In this document: piece by piece, positions 19,975-29,617 of the stretch
Numbering within the stretch: the first letter of the stretch is position 1
How the letters are laid out: each line of letters begins with the position of its first letter
Assembly (NCBI RefSeq): GCF_000382285.1
Contig: NZ_KB907928.1
Coordinates: 248,001 to 312,000, forward strand
DNA from: Solimonas variicoloris DSM 15731
GTDB taxonomy: Bacteria > Pseudomonadota > Gammaproteobacteria > Nevskiales > Nevskiaceae
Length of the DNA stretch: 64,000 bases
Direction of reading: 5' to 3'
Position numbers and translations under genes: made by a program
The notes under the pieces: model-generated
Seen by the model: the letters and a program-made list of their open reading frames with translations, nothing else
What the model was told of the DNA's origin: nothing
The model's database searches: none

Positions 19975-21336
19975 TCAGAACGCGATCTGGAAACGGGTGA
20001 GCAGCAGTTTTTCGTCTTCGCGGTCGCCGCTCGCGGCACCGCCGTCGAAGCCGGTCTGCGCGTAGCTCAGGGCAACCTTCAGGTTGTTGACCGGATACCA
20101 GTTGGCGCCGGCCGCCCAGGTCGTGGCCTTGCTCGCCGACTTGGCCGGATCGGCGAAGATCGGGAAGGCGTCGTCGTCGATGTCGAGCACGCCGTAGCGC
20201 GCCACCAGTTCCCAGGCGCCGAAGCCGCCCTTGTCGATCGGGTTCTTCGGCTTGCTCAGGCCCGAGAAGCTGGCGTCCTCGCCGGTCAGGACGTAGTTGG
20301 CGACCGCCTGCCAGGCCTTGTTGTCGAGCTTCTCGCGGCTGGCGCCGAGCACCACTTCCTGGCGCGCGACGATGTATTCGGCGAGCAGACCGAAACCGTT
20401 GCGGTAGAAGTACGCCTGCGGGCTGATGCGCGTTTCGGCGCCGTCATAGCCGACCGTGCTGCCGGTCGCCGCCAGATAGTTGAAGAAGGTGCTCTGGCCC
20501 GGCGTGCGGTATTTGACCTGCGTCGCGTCGGCGCTGCCCTGCTTGTCGCCATGCGAGGCGCCGACGCCGAAGCCCAGCCCCTGGAAGAAGCCCGGATCGT
20601 TCTTGAACGGCTCGGCGAACAGGCGCGCGGCCAGCTCCTTGCGATTGTCGCTGTCCGGCTGCTGCTTGCCGTCGCGGCCGTCCGGCGCGCCGTTGAACAC
20701 GCCGATCGCGTAGTTCGTGGTGCCTGACAGGAACGTGCCGCCGAGCTGCACGCCGTAGTCGCGGTTCGGGCCGAGCTCGTTCGGGAAGCCGCGTTCGTTG
20801 AACTCGATCGCGGCGCTGGCCTGCAAATTCTCGAGCACGACCGGCGCCTTGAACTTGCCGGCGCGGATGTTGAAGGCCGGCGACAGGCGCAGTTCGCCGT
20901 AGACGTCGGAGACCGTCGCGCTGTCCGGCGCGAAGTTCGGCTGGATGCGGAAGAACAGCGACTTGCCGAGCGTGAGCTCGAAGGTCGGCTCGACGCGGCG
21001 CAGCAGGAAGCCGTCGTTGCTGCGCGGCGCCTGATCGTCGAAGTACCAGCGGCTGTCGGCCTGCAGCAGGCCGCGGAACTTGAATTCGTAGTCGCCCTTG
21101 GCCGACTTGATGCTGAAGCCTTTCTCGCCGGCCGACACGGTCGCCGCGTCCTTGGCCTTGGCGTCGCTTTCTTCCTTCTGGATCTCGAGCTGGCGCTCGA
21201 GCACGCGGATGCGCTGATCGAGCTGTTCGGTGCTCGGCGCCTCCTGGGCCTGGGCGCCGACCGCCGCCGCCAGCAGCGGCAGGACGCTCAGCCGCTGAAT
21301 GCTCCCCTTGATGCGCTTGTTGATGTGCTTCGGCAT
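19975..21336 (-). CDS. Phosphate-selective-porin (OprP/OprO)-like outer-membrane porin
   Basis: The 453-aa protein starts at MPKHINKR, preceded by a GGGAG ribosome-binding site. After the signal peptide (to GAQAQ) comes a short coiled coil of the type found in OprP-like porins ([20 protein letters not shown]) and then a beta-barrel with alternating aromatic residues ending LLTRFQIAF. OprP-like porins pass anions. As first gene of a sulfate operon this one probably passes sulfate or sulfonates through the outer membrane; that is inferred from position. A second family member is at 35585-37072. Confidence 0.9.
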   Translation of the reverse strand: MPKHINKRIKGSIQRLSVLPLLAAAVGAQAQEAPSTEQLDQRIRVLERQLEIQKEESDAKAKDAATVSAGEKGFSIKSAKGDYEFKFRGLLQADSRWYFDDQAPRSNDGFLLRRVEPTFELTLGKSLFFRIQPNFAPDSATVSDVYGELRLSPAFNIRAGKFKAPVVLENLQASAAIEFNERGFPNELGPNRDYGVQLGGTFLSGTTNYAIGVFNGAPDGRDGKQQPDSDNRKELAARLFAEPFKNDPGFFQGLGFGVGASHGDKQGSADATQVKYRTPGQSTFFNYLAATGSTVGYDGAETRISPQAYFYRNGFGLLAEYIVARQEVVLGASREKLDNKAWQAVANYVLTGEDASFSGLSKPKNPIDKGGFGAWELVARYGVLDIDDDAFPIFADPAKSASKATTWAAGANWYPVNNLKVALSYAQTGFDGGAASGDREDEKLLLTRFQIAF

Positions 21337-21670
21337 GAACGCGACTCCCTGGTCACGAGGTCTGAAAGTGCGCACATGCTGCCGGGCCAAGGACGGCCAG
21401 TAAAAGAATATATGGAGACTTTTATAGTTCTGAAAGTTTTAATCACGCCGACAGAAAAGCCGTGCCGGGCATCCGGTGCGGCTTTCGCTTGCAGCGTGGG
21501 GGTGATCAAGCGACGGTTCGGCCGCAGGTCCGGCTCGCGGCTTGCCGGGCGGCCGGCTGCCGCTTGGGGATGGATGGCGTCGTCGTGGCGCGCCGACCAC
21601 GTCGGTCGTGTCGCGCGTGCCGACCTGCCGGTCGGTTTCGCGGGCGGACGCGTCGCCGCGGCGAGGGGGC
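21337..21670 (-). promoter_or_regulatory. Promoter region of the sulfate operon (334-bp gene-free stretch)
   Basis: The stretch about 65-110 bp before the porin start is strikingly AT-rich for this genome (about 21400-21445, with TATATT on the minus strand at 21412-21407 as a -10 candidate). The only hexamer 17 bp further up, TTTCAG, is a poor -35, as expected for an activator-dependent promoter; CysB would be the usual activator of such genes, but I see no site I can assign to it. The rest (21450-21670) is ordinary GC-rich sequence with no gene I can support. Confidence 0.5.
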
Positions 21671-21985
21671 TCAGTAGCGCGGCACGCCGGGATCGACGTC
21701 GGTCGACCACGCGTCGATGCCGCCGGCGACGCTGGCGACATCGGCGAAGCCGTTCTTCTCCAGGAAGCGGCCGGCCATTTCCGAGCGCACGCCGTGATGG
21801 CACAGCACGGCGATCGGCGCCGCCGGATCGAGCTCGCCGAGCCGCTGCGGCAGTTCGTGCATCGGCATGTGCCGCGCGCCGGCGATCGCGGCGAGGGCGA
21901 GTTCGTCGGCGCTGCGCACGTCGATCAGCGTGACGGCCTGCGCCGCCAGCTGCTCCTGGAGTTCGGTGACGGAAATGATCTTCAT
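21671..21985 (-). CDS. Single-domain rhodanese-like sulfurtransferase
   Basis: The 104-aa protein is a stand-alone rhodanese domain. The fold motifs are TLIDVRSADELALAAIAGA and the active-site loop VLCHHGVRSEMAG with catalytic Cys62; the C-terminal GGIDAWSTDVDP is also typical. Such proteins carry persulfide sulfur in the cytoplasm. It lies upstream of the sulfate operon, and the link to sulfur metabolism is suggestive. Spacing of 61 bp from the upstream membrane-protein gene allows co-transcription. Confidence 0.92.
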   Translation of the reverse strand: MKIISVTELQEQLAAQAVTLIDVRSADELALAAIAGARHMPMHELPQRLGELDPAAPIAVLCHHGVRSEMAGRFLEKNGFADVASVAGGIDAWSTDVDPGVPRY

Positions 21986-22046
21986 GGCGGCAGTGTAGGG
22001 CGGGCGCGGGCGATGCCGGTAGAGGGCGCGCGGCGCGGCCGTGCCG

Positions 22047-23057
22047 CTACTCGACGCGGAAGCGCACGACGCCGATCAGCTGGTCGCTCTGCGTGACCAC
22101 GCGTACCTCCCAGCGGCCGCGCGGATCGGGCGGGAACGCGGTCTTGTGCGTCCAGGTCCGGTAGCCGGATTCGCGGCTGCCACGGATCTCGATCGGAATG
22201 CTGTCGATCAGCCGGCCTTCGTGCCACCACTGATGGACGATGCGTTCCTCGACGCCGCGCGGTGCGTGGATCGGCGTCCACACGTAGAGGCCGCCGTCAC
22301 GCAGCGCGTCGGCGCCGAGGCGTTCGACGCTGGGGCCGGCGCTGCGCCGCTCGACGTCGAGCGTCTGCGTGGCGTGCGCGTCGTAGACGCGCAGCGTCGA
22401 CGGCGGGATCGCGAAGCGCAGCGCGCTGAGCGTGCCGGCGAGCAGCAGCGCGCCGGCGAGCGCCGCCGGCCAGCGCAGCCAGCGCCCGCACGGCAGCGCC
22501 GCGGCGAAGGCCGGCAGCGACAGCAGTGCGGCGGCGCCGATCGCCAGCCACAGGCTGGTCGCGGTGGTGATCTGCCACAGCATCGGCGCCGCCGTCAGCA
22601 CGGTCGTGAAGCCGGCCGCGGCATGAAAGCTCCACAGCAAGGGCCGGCTGACGACGACGCGGCCGAAGTACAGCGGGTCGATCATCGACACCAGCGAGAA
22701 GGCGGCGAGCAGCAGCACGAACAGCGGCTGCGTGCTGGTCCAGGTGGTCGTTGCCAGGAAGAACGGCAGCGTGAAGAAGAAGGATTCCTGATGCAGCCCC
22801 TGCAGCAGGTAGCGCAGCAGCGCCGGCGAATAGCGCAGCCAGCGACCGCGTTCGGCGAAGCGCATCCAGTACGGCTCGCTCAGCGCCGCCAGCCATGACA
22901 GCGGCAGCAGGATCACCAGCGTCTGCGCGACTTTCTCCTGGCGCTGGATCAGCAGCAGGCTGGCGACGCCGGCAAGGAAGCTGCCGAGCGCGACGAGATG
23001 CTTGTAGCGCGCCCACAGTGCGGCGAGCCGCGTGCGGGCGTCGAGGCGGCCGTTCAT
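22047..23057 (-). CDS. DUF5924/DUF2914 membrane protein
   Basis: The 336-aa protein starts at MNGRLDARTR. Its start codon overlaps the stop of the LuxR gene in an ATGA, so translation is probably coupled. The first 220 residues hold about seven hydrophobic segments (for example FLAGVASLLLIQ, PLFVLLLAAFSLVSMI); the last 110 residues form a soluble DUF2914 domain (VHQWWHEGRLIDSIPIEIRG, YRTWTHKT, GRWEVRVVT). The function of the family is unknown. Confidence 0.85.
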   Translation of the reverse strand: MNGRLDARTRLAALWARYKHLVALGSFLAGVASLLLIQRQEKVAQTLVILLPLSWLAALSEPYWMRFAERGRWLRYSPALLRYLLQGLHQESFFFTLPFFLATTTWTSTQPLFVLLLAAFSLVSMIDPLYFGRVVVSRPLLWSFHAAAGFTTVLTAAPMLWQITTATSLWLAIGAAALLSLPAFAAALPCGRWLRWPAALAGALLLAGTLSALRFAIPPSTLRVYDAHATQTLDVERRSAGPSVERLGADALRDGGLYVWTPIHAPRGVEERIVHQWWHEGRLIDSIPIEIRGSRESGYRTWTHKTAFPPDPRGRWEVRVVTQSDQLIGVVRFRVE

Positions 23058-24046
23058 GGGTCCTGCGTCGGCGCCGCCTGCGGGTGCACCAGATTGGCCA
23101 GCTCGGTGCGGCTGTAGACGCCGAGCTTGCGGTAGACGCGGTACAGGTGATTGGCGACCGTCGACGGCGCCACGCCGATCTTCTTCGCCGCCTGCTTGAA
23201 CGACAGGCCCTGCGCGACGCAGTAGACGATCTCGCGCTCGCGTGCGGTCAGGCGGTCGAGCGGTCCGGCCGGCCACATGATGATCAGGTAGAGATCGCTG
23301 AGTCGCTCGCAGCGCACCATCAGGTCCGCGTACGGCGCGATCTCGCCGGGCGCCGGCAGCGCGAACGGCAGGCGTTGCGGTTCGCGGTTCGGCAGGCGCT
23401 CGTCGAGCAGGTCGAGGAAGCGCGGCTGCGCCTCGTGGAAAATGCCGGCGCCGTCGACCACCGCGCCGGCGGCGCCCGGCGGACGATCCGCGTGCGTGCG
23501 CGCCAGATGCAGGAAGAACGAATGCGAGGCGGCGTTGAACAGGTGATAGATGACGCGCTTCTGGCGCTGCCGGTCGACGTCGCTGAACGGCGCGTCGCGG
23601 TCGCGCCGGTACAGCGTCAGCAGCGAATACAGGCCGCTGCGCCGATCGAGATGGCCGGTCGACAGGATGCGGTGGATGCCGTACGGCGCGAAGGTGCTCG
23701 CGTACAGCTCGGAGGCGAAGAACTCGGCGTCCGGGAACACGTCGCGCATGTCGACCGGCGTGTCGAGGTTCTGCAGGATCTCGGCGATGATCGGGTTGAT
23801 CGCCGTGGTCGACTGCAGCTGCCGCGGAAATTCCACCGGCAGGCCGTGCACGGTGACGGTATGAAAGCGCATCTGCGAGACGCTGCCGCTGCCCCACAGC
23901 GCCCCGTCGCAGGGCACGACGCGTGCGAGCTGCGACAAGGCCCACTCGCGGAATTGACCGGCCGGTACCTGCAGGCCGGAACGGTAAGCGCGGGCGATCA
24001 GTCGATCGACCGGATCGATGGCGTCGACGGGGGAGGGCTTTTGCAT
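23054..24046 (-). CDS. LuxR-type transcriptional regulator
   Basis: The 330-aa protein has an uncharacterised N-terminal sensory region (about 1-255, possibly GAF/PAS-like) and a C-terminal LuxR helix-turn-helix (LTAREREIVYCVAQGLSFKQ, then GVAPSTVANHLYRVYRKLGV). There is no receiver domain and no clear acyl-homoserine-lactone-binding signature, so it is not an obvious quorum sensor. It is co-transcribed with the DUF2914 membrane protein through a 4-bp overlap. A 9-bp inverted repeat lies 75 bp upstream. Confidence 0.85.
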   Translation of the reverse strand: MQKPSPVDAIDPVDRLIARAYRSGLQVPAGQFREWALSQLARVVPCDGALWGSGSVSQMRFHTVTVHGLPVEFPRQLQSTTAINPIIAEILQNLDTPVDMRDVFPDAEFFASELYASTFAPYGIHRILSTGHLDRRSGLYSLLTLYRRDRDAPFSDVDRQRQKRVIYHLFNAASHSFFLHLARTHADRPPGAAGAVVDGAGIFHEAQPRFLDLLDERLPNREPQRLPFALPAPGEIAPYADLMVRCERLSDLYLIIMWPAGPLDRLTAREREIVYCVAQGLSFKQAAKKIGVAPSTVANHLYRVYRKLGVYSRTELANLVHPQAAPTQDP

Positions 24047-24120
24047 GCCGGCTTCGAGCGCTTCCTGCTTATTTTTCGGACGACGGGCCTGTCCGATTTC
24101 CGTGGGCGGTTTTTACTATC

Positions 24121-24142
24121 GGGCAGTGCGTGGGCACTGCCC
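24121..24142. promoter_or_regulatory. Perfect inverted repeat between luxR-type gene and Mpo1-like gene
   Basis: GGGCAGTGC and GCACTGCCC are separated by GTGG in the 144-bp divergent intergenic region. It could be an operator, perhaps of the adjacent LuxR protein, or an RNA hairpin in the leader of the plus-strand gene. Confidence 0.45.
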
Positions 24143-24190
24143 ATACTAACAGCATAGGAGACGCGCACTCATGCGCGAGAAGCCAGAACA

Positions 24191-24664
24191 ATGAGAACGC
24201 TCGGTCAATGGCTGGACGAGTACAACGTCAGCCACCGCAATCCGGTCAACAAGACGCTGCACTGGATCTGCGTGCCGCTGATCGCCTTCACGATCGCCTG
24301 CGCGCTGAAGCTGATTCCGGTCGGCCACGGCTACCTCAACGCCCTGAGCGTGGTCGGCGTGCTGGTGTTGCTCTACTACTTCCGCCTGTCGTGGCAGCTC
24401 GCGCTCGGCATGAGCGCGGTGTTCCTCGTCGGTTACCGCCTGGTGCTCGCCGCCGAGGCGGCGTTCGGCGCGCAGCTGATCTGGGTCGCGCTGGCGATCT
24501 TCGTCGTCGCCTGGATCGGCCAGTTCATCGGCCACCACGTCGAGCGGGCGCGGCCGTCGTTCTTCAAGGACCTGCAGTTCCTGCTGATCGGGCCGCTGTG
24601 GCTGCTCGATGCGGTCTACCGGCGCATGGCGATTCCGACCGGGCGCCGGTTCGCCGCCGGCTGA
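24191..24664 (+). CDS. Mpo1-like (DUF962) integral membrane protein
   Basis: The 157-aa protein shows the DUF962/Mpo1 pattern: LGQWLDEYNVSHRNPVNKTLHWICVP at the N-terminus with the conserved His residues, then about four helices, and the C-terminal IGHHVERARPSFFKD with PLWLLDAVYR. The yeast homologue Mpo1 is an iron-dependent dioxygenase of fatty-acid alpha-oxidation, and the conserved His set (SHRNPVNKTLHW and GQFIGHHVE) is intact. The bacterial role is unproven. A GC hairpin terminator follows. Confidence 0.9.
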   Translation: MRTLGQWLDEYNVSHRNPVNKTLHWICVPLIAFTIACALKLIPVGHGYLNALSVVGVLVLLYYFRLSWQLALGMSAVFLVGYRLVLAAEAAFGAQLIWVALAIFVVAWIGQFIGHHVERARPSFFKDLQFLLIGPLWLLDAVYRRMAIPTGRRFAAG

Positions 24665-24687
24665 TCGCCGTACGCTGCACGCCCGTG

Positions 24688-24719
24688 ACGGCCCGCTCCG
24701 GCGGGCCGTTTGCGTTGTT
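24688..24719 (+). terminator. Terminator after the Mpo1-like gene
   Basis: ACGGCCCGC pairs with GCGGGCCGT around a TCCG loop, followed by the T/G-rich TTGCGTTGTTG. Confidence 0.7.
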
Positions 24720-24790
24720 GCAGCCGCCGCGCTTGCGGGCGCGTGCGCCGAACTGAAAGAATCCTGTCACGCCTGTCACGTTCGGAGCCC

Positions 24791-25834
24791 ATGCACAAGA
24801 AGCGCTGCCGCGGCGGGCAGGCCGTGACGATCCGCGAAGTCGCTGCGCGTGCCGGCGTTTCGCCGATGACCGTGTCGCGCGTCATCAACCACGGCGCCAA
24901 CGTCACCGACGCGACGCGCGCCGCCGTCACCGCGGCGATCCGGGAACTGCGCTATGCGCCGAATCCGGCCGCGCGCCGCCTGGCCGGCGCGCAGGCCCAC
25001 CGCATCGGCCTGCTCTACAGCAATCCCAGCAGCGCGTTTCTCAGCGAGTTCCTGCTCGGCGCGCTCGACGCGAGCAGCCGCGGCGGCTGCCAGATCGTCG
25101 TCGAGAAATGCGGCACGACGGCGGCGGCCGAGCGCGCCGCGGTGCAGAAGCTGCTGAACGACGGCATTCGCGGCGTGATCCTGCCGCCGCCGTTGTGCGA
25201 GGCGGCCGCCGTGCTCGACGCGATCCGCGCCGCCGGCGCGATCGCCGTCGAAGTCGGCGCCGGCCACGCCGGCGCGAGCTTTCCGAGCGTGCGCATGGAC
25301 AACTACAAGGCCGCGCGCGAGATGGCCGCGTACCTGCTCGGGCTCGGCCATCGCCGCATCGGCTTCATCCGCGGCCATCCGAACCAGTCGGTCAGTGCGC
25401 AGCGGCTGCAGGGCTTTGTCGACGCGCTTGCCGCGGCCGGCCTCGATGCCGCCCATGCGCCGGTCGAGGCCGGCCTGTTCAGCTACCGCTCCGGACTCGC
25501 CGCCGCCGAGAAGCTGCTGGCGCGTCGGCCGCGGCCGACGGCGATCTTCGCCGCCAACGACGACATGGCGGCGGCGGCGCTCAGCGTCGCGCATCGCATG
25601 GGGCTGCAGGTACCGGCCGAGCTGTCGATCGCCGGTTTCGACGACAGTCCGATCGCCGCGACGGTGTGGCCGGCGCTGACGACGGTGCGCCAGCCGATCG
25701 CGGCGATGGCGCGCGCCGCCGTCGAGCTGCTGGTCGATGAGCTGCGGCGGCGGCCGCGCGTCGGCGCCAGCGGACCGGCGCAGCGCCTGCTGCGCCACAC
25801 GCTGGTGCGCCGCGAATCGACGGCGGCGCCCTGA
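24791..25834 (+). CDS. LacI-family transcriptional regulator
   Basis: The 347-aa protein starts at MHKKRCRGG; the open frame upstream overlaps the terminator of the preceding gene. The N-terminal LacI helix-turn-helix is clear (VTIREVAARAGVSPMTVSRV, then hinge RYAPNPAARRLAG). The effector domain has the periplasmic-binding-protein fold (IGLLYSNPSSAF, RIGFIRGHPNQSVSAQR, AIFAANDDMAAAAL, LSIAGFDDSPIA). It converges with maeB, and no sugar genes are adjacent, so its ligand and targets are unclear. Confidence 0.92.
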   Translation: MHKKRCRGGQAVTIREVAARAGVSPMTVSRVINHGANVTDATRAAVTAAIRELRYAPNPAARRLAGAQAHRIGLLYSNPSSAFLSEFLLGALDASSRGGCQIVVEKCGTTAAAERAAVQKLLNDGIRGVILPPPLCEAAAVLDAIRAAGAIAVEVGAGHAGASFPSVRMDNYKAAREMAAYLLGLGHRRIGFIRGHPNQSVSAQRLQGFVDALAAAGLDAAHAPVEAGLFSYRSGLAAAEKLLARRPRPTAIFAANDDMAAAALSVAHRMGLQVPAELSIAGFDDSPIAATVWPALTTVRQPIAAMARAAVELLVDELRRRPRVGASGPAQRLLRHTLVRRESTAAP

Positions 25835-25859
25835 AGCGTCGCGCGCTGGCGCAAACCAG

Positions 25860-25881
25860 GACGGCGCCTTGCGGCGCCGTC
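25860..25881. terminator. Hairpin between convergent LacI-type gene and maeB
   Basis: GACGGCGCC pairs with GGCGCCGTC around TTGC. There is no T tract on either side, so termination strength is uncertain. Confidence 0.5.
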
Positions 25882-25903
25882 TGCAGATCGCCCCGCGAGG
25901 TGC

Positions 25904-28192
25904 CTACTTGCTCGCGTTGGCTTCCAGCACCGTCAGCGCCGTCATGTTGACGATGCGCCGCACCGTCGCCGACGGCGTCAGGATGTGCACCGGCAGCGCG
26001 GCGCCGAGCAGGATCGGGCCGATCGCGACATTGTTGCCGGCGGCGGTCTTCAGCAGGTTGTAGGCGATGTTGGCGGCATCGAGGTTGGGCAGCACCAGCA
26101 GGTTGGCGTCGCCGTGCAGCGTCGTCGCCGGCAGGATGCTCCGGCGCATGTCCTCGTCGAGCGCGCAGTCACCGTGCATCTCGCCGTCGACTTCGAGGCC
26201 CGGGGCGCGCTCGCGCAGCAGCGCCAGCGTCTCGCGCATCTTCACCGCCGACGGCGCGTCGGAGGTGCCGAAGTTCGAGTGCGAGACCAGCGCCGCCTTC
26301 GGCTCGATGCCGAAGCGGCGGATCACGTCGGCCGCCATGATGGTGATCTCGGCCAGCTGCGTCGCGCTCGGATCGAGGTTGACGTGCGTGTCGACGAGGA
26401 AGACCTGGCGGTCCGGCAGGATCAGCGCGTTCATCGCGCCGTAGGTGCAGGCGCCGGCACGGCGGCCGATGACCTGGTCGATGTAGTGCAGATGGCGGCC
26501 GGTCGTCGAGATCGTGCCGCAGATCATGCCGTCGCCTTCGCCCTTCTTGAGCAGCATCGACGCGATCAGCGTGGTGCGCCGGCGCATTTCGAGGCGCGCG
26601 TACTGCTCGGTGATGCCGCGGCGCTGCATCAGCTCGTGGTAGGACTGCCAGTACTCGCGGTAGCGGACGTCGTGGTCGGGATTGACGACCTCGTAGTGCT
26701 GGCCGGCCTTCAGGCGCAGGCCGAAGTGGGCGATGCGGCTCTCGATGACCGACGGGCGGCCGACCAGGATCGGCCTGGCGAGCTTTTCGTCGACGGCGAT
26801 CTGCACGGCGCGCAGCACGCGCTCTTCCTCGCCCTCGGCGAAGATGATGCGGCTCTTTTCCGGGGCCAGCTTGCGCGCCGCCGAGAAGATCGGCTTCATC
26901 AGCGTGCCGCTGTGGTAGACGAACTGCTGCAGCTTCTGGCGATAGGCGTCGAAGTCCTCGATCGGCCGCGTCGCGACGCCGGCATCCATCGCCGCTTTCG
27001 CCACCGCCGGCGCGATCTGTACGATCAGGCGCGGATCGAAGGGCTTCGGAATGATGTACTCGGGACCGAACGACAGGTCCTCGATGCCGTAGGCCTGGGC
27101 GACGACGTCGCTCTGCTCCTGGCGCGCCAGCTCGGCGATCGCGTGCACCACGGCGATCTCCATCGAGCGCGTGATCGTCGTCGCGCCGACGTCGAGCGCG
27201 CCGCGGAAGATGAACGGGAAGCAGAGAACGTTGTTGACCTGGTTCGGATAGTCGGTGCGGCCAGTGGCGATGATCGCGTCGTCGCGCACGGACTTGACCT
27301 CTTCCGGCCTGATCTCCGGCGTCGGGTTGGCGAGCGCGAGGATCAGCGGCTGCGCCGCCATCTTCGCGACCATCTCCGGCTTGAGCACGCCGCCGGCCGA
27401 AAGCCCCAGGAAGAGGTCGGCGCCGCCGATCACTTCGGCCAGCGTGCGCGCGGCGGTTGGCTGCGCGTACTGCGCCTTGTTCGGATCCATCAGCTCGGTG
27501 CGGCCTTCGTAGACCACGCCGGCGAGGTCGGTCAGCCAGATGTTCTTCTTCGGCAGGCCGAGGTCGACCAGCAGCTCGACGCAGGCCAGCGCCGCGGCGC
27601 CGGCGCCGGACACCACCAGCTTCACTTCGTCGATCTTCTTGCCGACCACCTTCAGGCCGTTGGTGACGGCGGCGCCGACGATGATCGCGGTGCCGTGCTG
27701 GTCGTCGTGGAAGACCGGGATCTTCATGCGCTTGCGCAGCTCGCGCTCGATGTAGAAGCACTCCGGCGCCTTGATGTCTTCGAGGTTGATGCCGCCGAAG
27801 GTCGGTTCGAGCGCGGCGACGATCTCGATCAGCTTGTCCGGATCGCGCTGGTCGAGCTCGATGTCGAACACGTCGATGCCGGCGAACTTCTTGAACAGCA
27901 CCGCCTTGCCTTCCATCACCGGCTTGGCGGCGAGCGGGCCGATCGCGCCGAGGCCGAGCACGGCGGTGCCGTTGCTGATGACGGCGACCAGATTGCCGCG
28001 CGCGGTGTAGCGGAAGGCGTTGACCGGATCGGCGACGATCTCCTCGCAGGCGGCCGCGACGCCCGGCGAGTAGGCGAGCGCCAGATCGCTCTGGTTGGTC
28101 ATCTGCTTGGTCGGCGTCACCGACAGCTTTCCGGGCGTCGGGAACTCGTGGTAGTCGAGGGCGGCTTTGCGTAGGGCTTTGAGATCGCGCAT
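25904..28192 (-). CDS. maeB: NADP-dependent malic enzyme (MaeB type, with phosphotransacetylase-like domain)
   Basis: The 762-aa protein (E. coli MaeB 759) decarboxylates malate to pyruvate and makes NADPH. The start is taken at [16 protein letters not shown]; further upstream codons are not family-like. The malic enzyme domain spans about 1-420 ([65 protein letters not shown]). The C-terminal half (about 430-762) is the phosphotransacetylase-like regulatory domain ([55 protein letters not shown]). It lies beside kgtP and dctA, fitting use of imported C4/C5 acids as carbon and NADPH source. Confidence 0.96.
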   Translation of the reverse strand: MRDLKALRKAALDYHEFPTPGKLSVTPTKQMTNQSDLALAYSPGVAAACEEIVADPVNAFRYTARGNLVAVISNGTAVLGLGAIGPLAAKPVMEGKAVLFKKFAGIDVFDIELDQRDPDKLIEIVAALEPTFGGINLEDIKAPECFYIERELRKRMKIPVFHDDQHGTAIIVGAAVTNGLKVVGKKIDEVKLVVSGAGAAALACVELLVDLGLPKKNIWLTDLAGVVYEGRTELMDPNKAQYAQPTAARTLAEVIGGADLFLGLSAGGVLKPEMVAKMAAQPLILALANPTPEIRPEEVKSVRDDAIIATGRTDYPNQVNNVLCFPFIFRGALDVGATTITRSMEIAVVHAIAELARQEQSDVVAQAYGIEDLSFGPEYIIPKPFDPRLIVQIAPAVAKAAMDAGVATRPIEDFDAYRQKLQQFVYHSGTLMKPIFSAARKLAPEKSRIIFAEGEEERVLRAVQIAVDEKLARPILVGRPSVIESRIAHFGLRLKAGQHYEVVNPDHDVRYREYWQSYHELMQRRGITEQYARLEMRRRTTLIASMLLKKGEGDGMICGTISTTGRHLHYIDQVIGRRAGACTYGAMNALILPDRQVFLVDTHVNLDPSATQLAEITIMAADVIRRFGIEPKAALVSHSNFGTSDAPSAVKMRETLALLRERAPGLEVDGEMHGDCALDEDMRRSILPATTLHGDANLLVLPNLDAANIAYNLLKTAAGNNVAIGPILLGAALPVHILTPSATVRRIVNMTALTVLEANASK

Positions 28193-28295
28193 GGGTTCTG
28201 GGGGAGGGTCTGCGGTAAGGTGGACGCGTGCGGCGCCCATCGCGGGGATCGGGGTGGGCGGATTATAGGCAAGCGGCAGGCATGGGGAGGCTTGC

Positions 28296-29600
28296 ATGAC
28301 GCAGGACACAGCGGCCGGCGCGCCGCCGCGCACGGCGGCATGGCGCATCCGCTCGATCTTCAGCGGCTCGATCGGCAATCTGGTCGAGTGGTACGACTGG
28401 TACGTCTATTCGGCGTTCTCGCTGTACTTCGCCAAGGCCTTCTTTCCGGCCGGCGACCGCACCACGCAGCTGCTCAACACCGCGGCGATCTTCGCCGTCG
28501 GCTTTCTGATGCGTCCGCTCGGCGGCTGGCTGATGGGCTGGTACGCCGACCGCCACGGCCGCCGGGCGGCGCTGCTGCTGTCGGTGACGATGATGTGCGC
28601 CGGCTCGCTGGCGATCGCCTGCACGCCCGGCTATGAAACCATCGGCGTCGCCGCGCCGATCCTGCTGCTGGTCGCGCGGCTGGTGCAGGGTCTGTCGCTC
28701 GGCGGCGAATACGGCACTTCGGCGACCTATCTGTCGGAAATGGCGACGCGCGAGCATCGCGGCTTCTATTCGAGCTTCCAGTACGTGACGCTGATCGCCG
28801 GCCAGCTGCTGGCGATCGGCGTGCTGCTGCTCCTGCAGTTCGTGCTGCTGACGCCCGAGCAGCTGGAGCACTGGGGCTGGCGGGTGCCGTTCGCGATCGG
28901 CGCGCTGTTCGCCCTGGTCGCGCTGGTGCTGCGCCGGAACATGGCCGAGACCGAGTCGTTCCGGCGCCGGGCGCCGTCGCGCGGCCGCAGCCTGATGCGC
29001 GAGCTGCTGCGCCATCCGCGCGAGCTGGCGACCGTCGTCGGTCTGACCATGGGCGGCACGCTGGCCTTCTACACCTACACCACCTACATGCAGAAATACC
29101 TCGTCAACAGCGCCGGCTTCTCGAAGACCGACTCGACGCTGGTCTCGGCGGCGACGCTGTTCTGCTACATGCTGCTGCAGCCGCTGGTCGGCGCGCTGTC
29201 CGACCGCATCGGCCGGCGGCCGATCCTGATCGCCTTCGGCGTGCTCGGCACGGTCGGTACGGTGCCGATCCTCGGCGCGCTGCAGAACGTGCACGACGTG
29301 GCCGGCGCGTTCTGGCTGATCATGGCCGCGCTCGTCATCGTCAGCGGCTACACGGCGATCAACGCGGTGGTCAAGGCGGAGCTGTTCCCGACCGAAATCC
29401 GCGCGCTCGGCGTCGGCCTGCCGTACGCGGTGACGGTATCGGTGTTCGGCGGCACGGCCGAATACCTGGCGCTGTGGTTCAAGCACATCGGCCATGAGAG
29501 CGGCTACTACTGGTACGTCAGCGCCTGCATCGCGATTTCGCTGCTGGTCTACGCGACCATGCCGGACACCCGCCGGCATTCGCGCATCGTCGAGCACTGA
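28296..29600 (+). CDS. kgtP: Alpha-ketoglutarate permease-type MFS symporter (MHS family)
   Basis: The 434-aa inner-membrane protein resembles E. coli KgtP along its length: SGSIGNLVEWYDWYVYSAFS, AVGFLMRPLGGWLMGWYADR, RLVQGLSLGGEYGTSATYLS, and AELFPTEIRALGVGLPYAV in the C-terminal half. KgtP imports 2-oxoglutarate by proton symport. The start follows a GGGGAGG site. It is divergent from maeB with 103 bp between, and ends 17 bp from convergent dctA with no visible separate terminator. A related dicarboxylate or tricarboxylate substrate cannot be excluded. Confidence 0.9.
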   Translation: MTQDTAAGAPPRTAAWRIRSIFSGSIGNLVEWYDWYVYSAFSLYFAKAFFPAGDRTTQLLNTAAIFAVGFLMRPLGGWLMGWYADRHGRRAALLLSVTMMCAGSLAIACTPGYETIGVAAPILLLVARLVQGLSLGGEYGTSATYLSEMATREHRGFYSSFQYVTLIAGQLLAIGVLLLLQFVLLTPEQLEHWGWRVPFAIGALFALVALVLRRNMAETESFRRRAPSRGRSLMRELLRHPRELATVVGLTMGGTLAFYTYTTYMQKYLVNSAGFSKTDSTLVSAATLFCYMLLQPLVGALSDRIGRRPILIAFGVLGTVGTVPILGALQNVHDVAGAFWLIMAALVIVSGYTAINAVVKAELFPTEIRALGVGLPYAVTVSVFGGTAEYLALWFKHIGHESGYYWYVSACIAISLLVYATMPDTRRHSRIVEH

Positions 29601-29617
29601 GCGCCGAACGAGCGCGC

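Noticed and set aside
23054-24046. Quorum-sensing LuxR receptor
   Set aside because: The N-terminal region does not show the usual autoinducer-binding Trp/Tyr/Asp pattern and no luxI-type synthase gene is nearby.
25985-28174. A 729-codon open frame antisense to maeB
   Set aside because: MaeB is unmistakable on the minus strand; the other frame is a GC-bias shadow.
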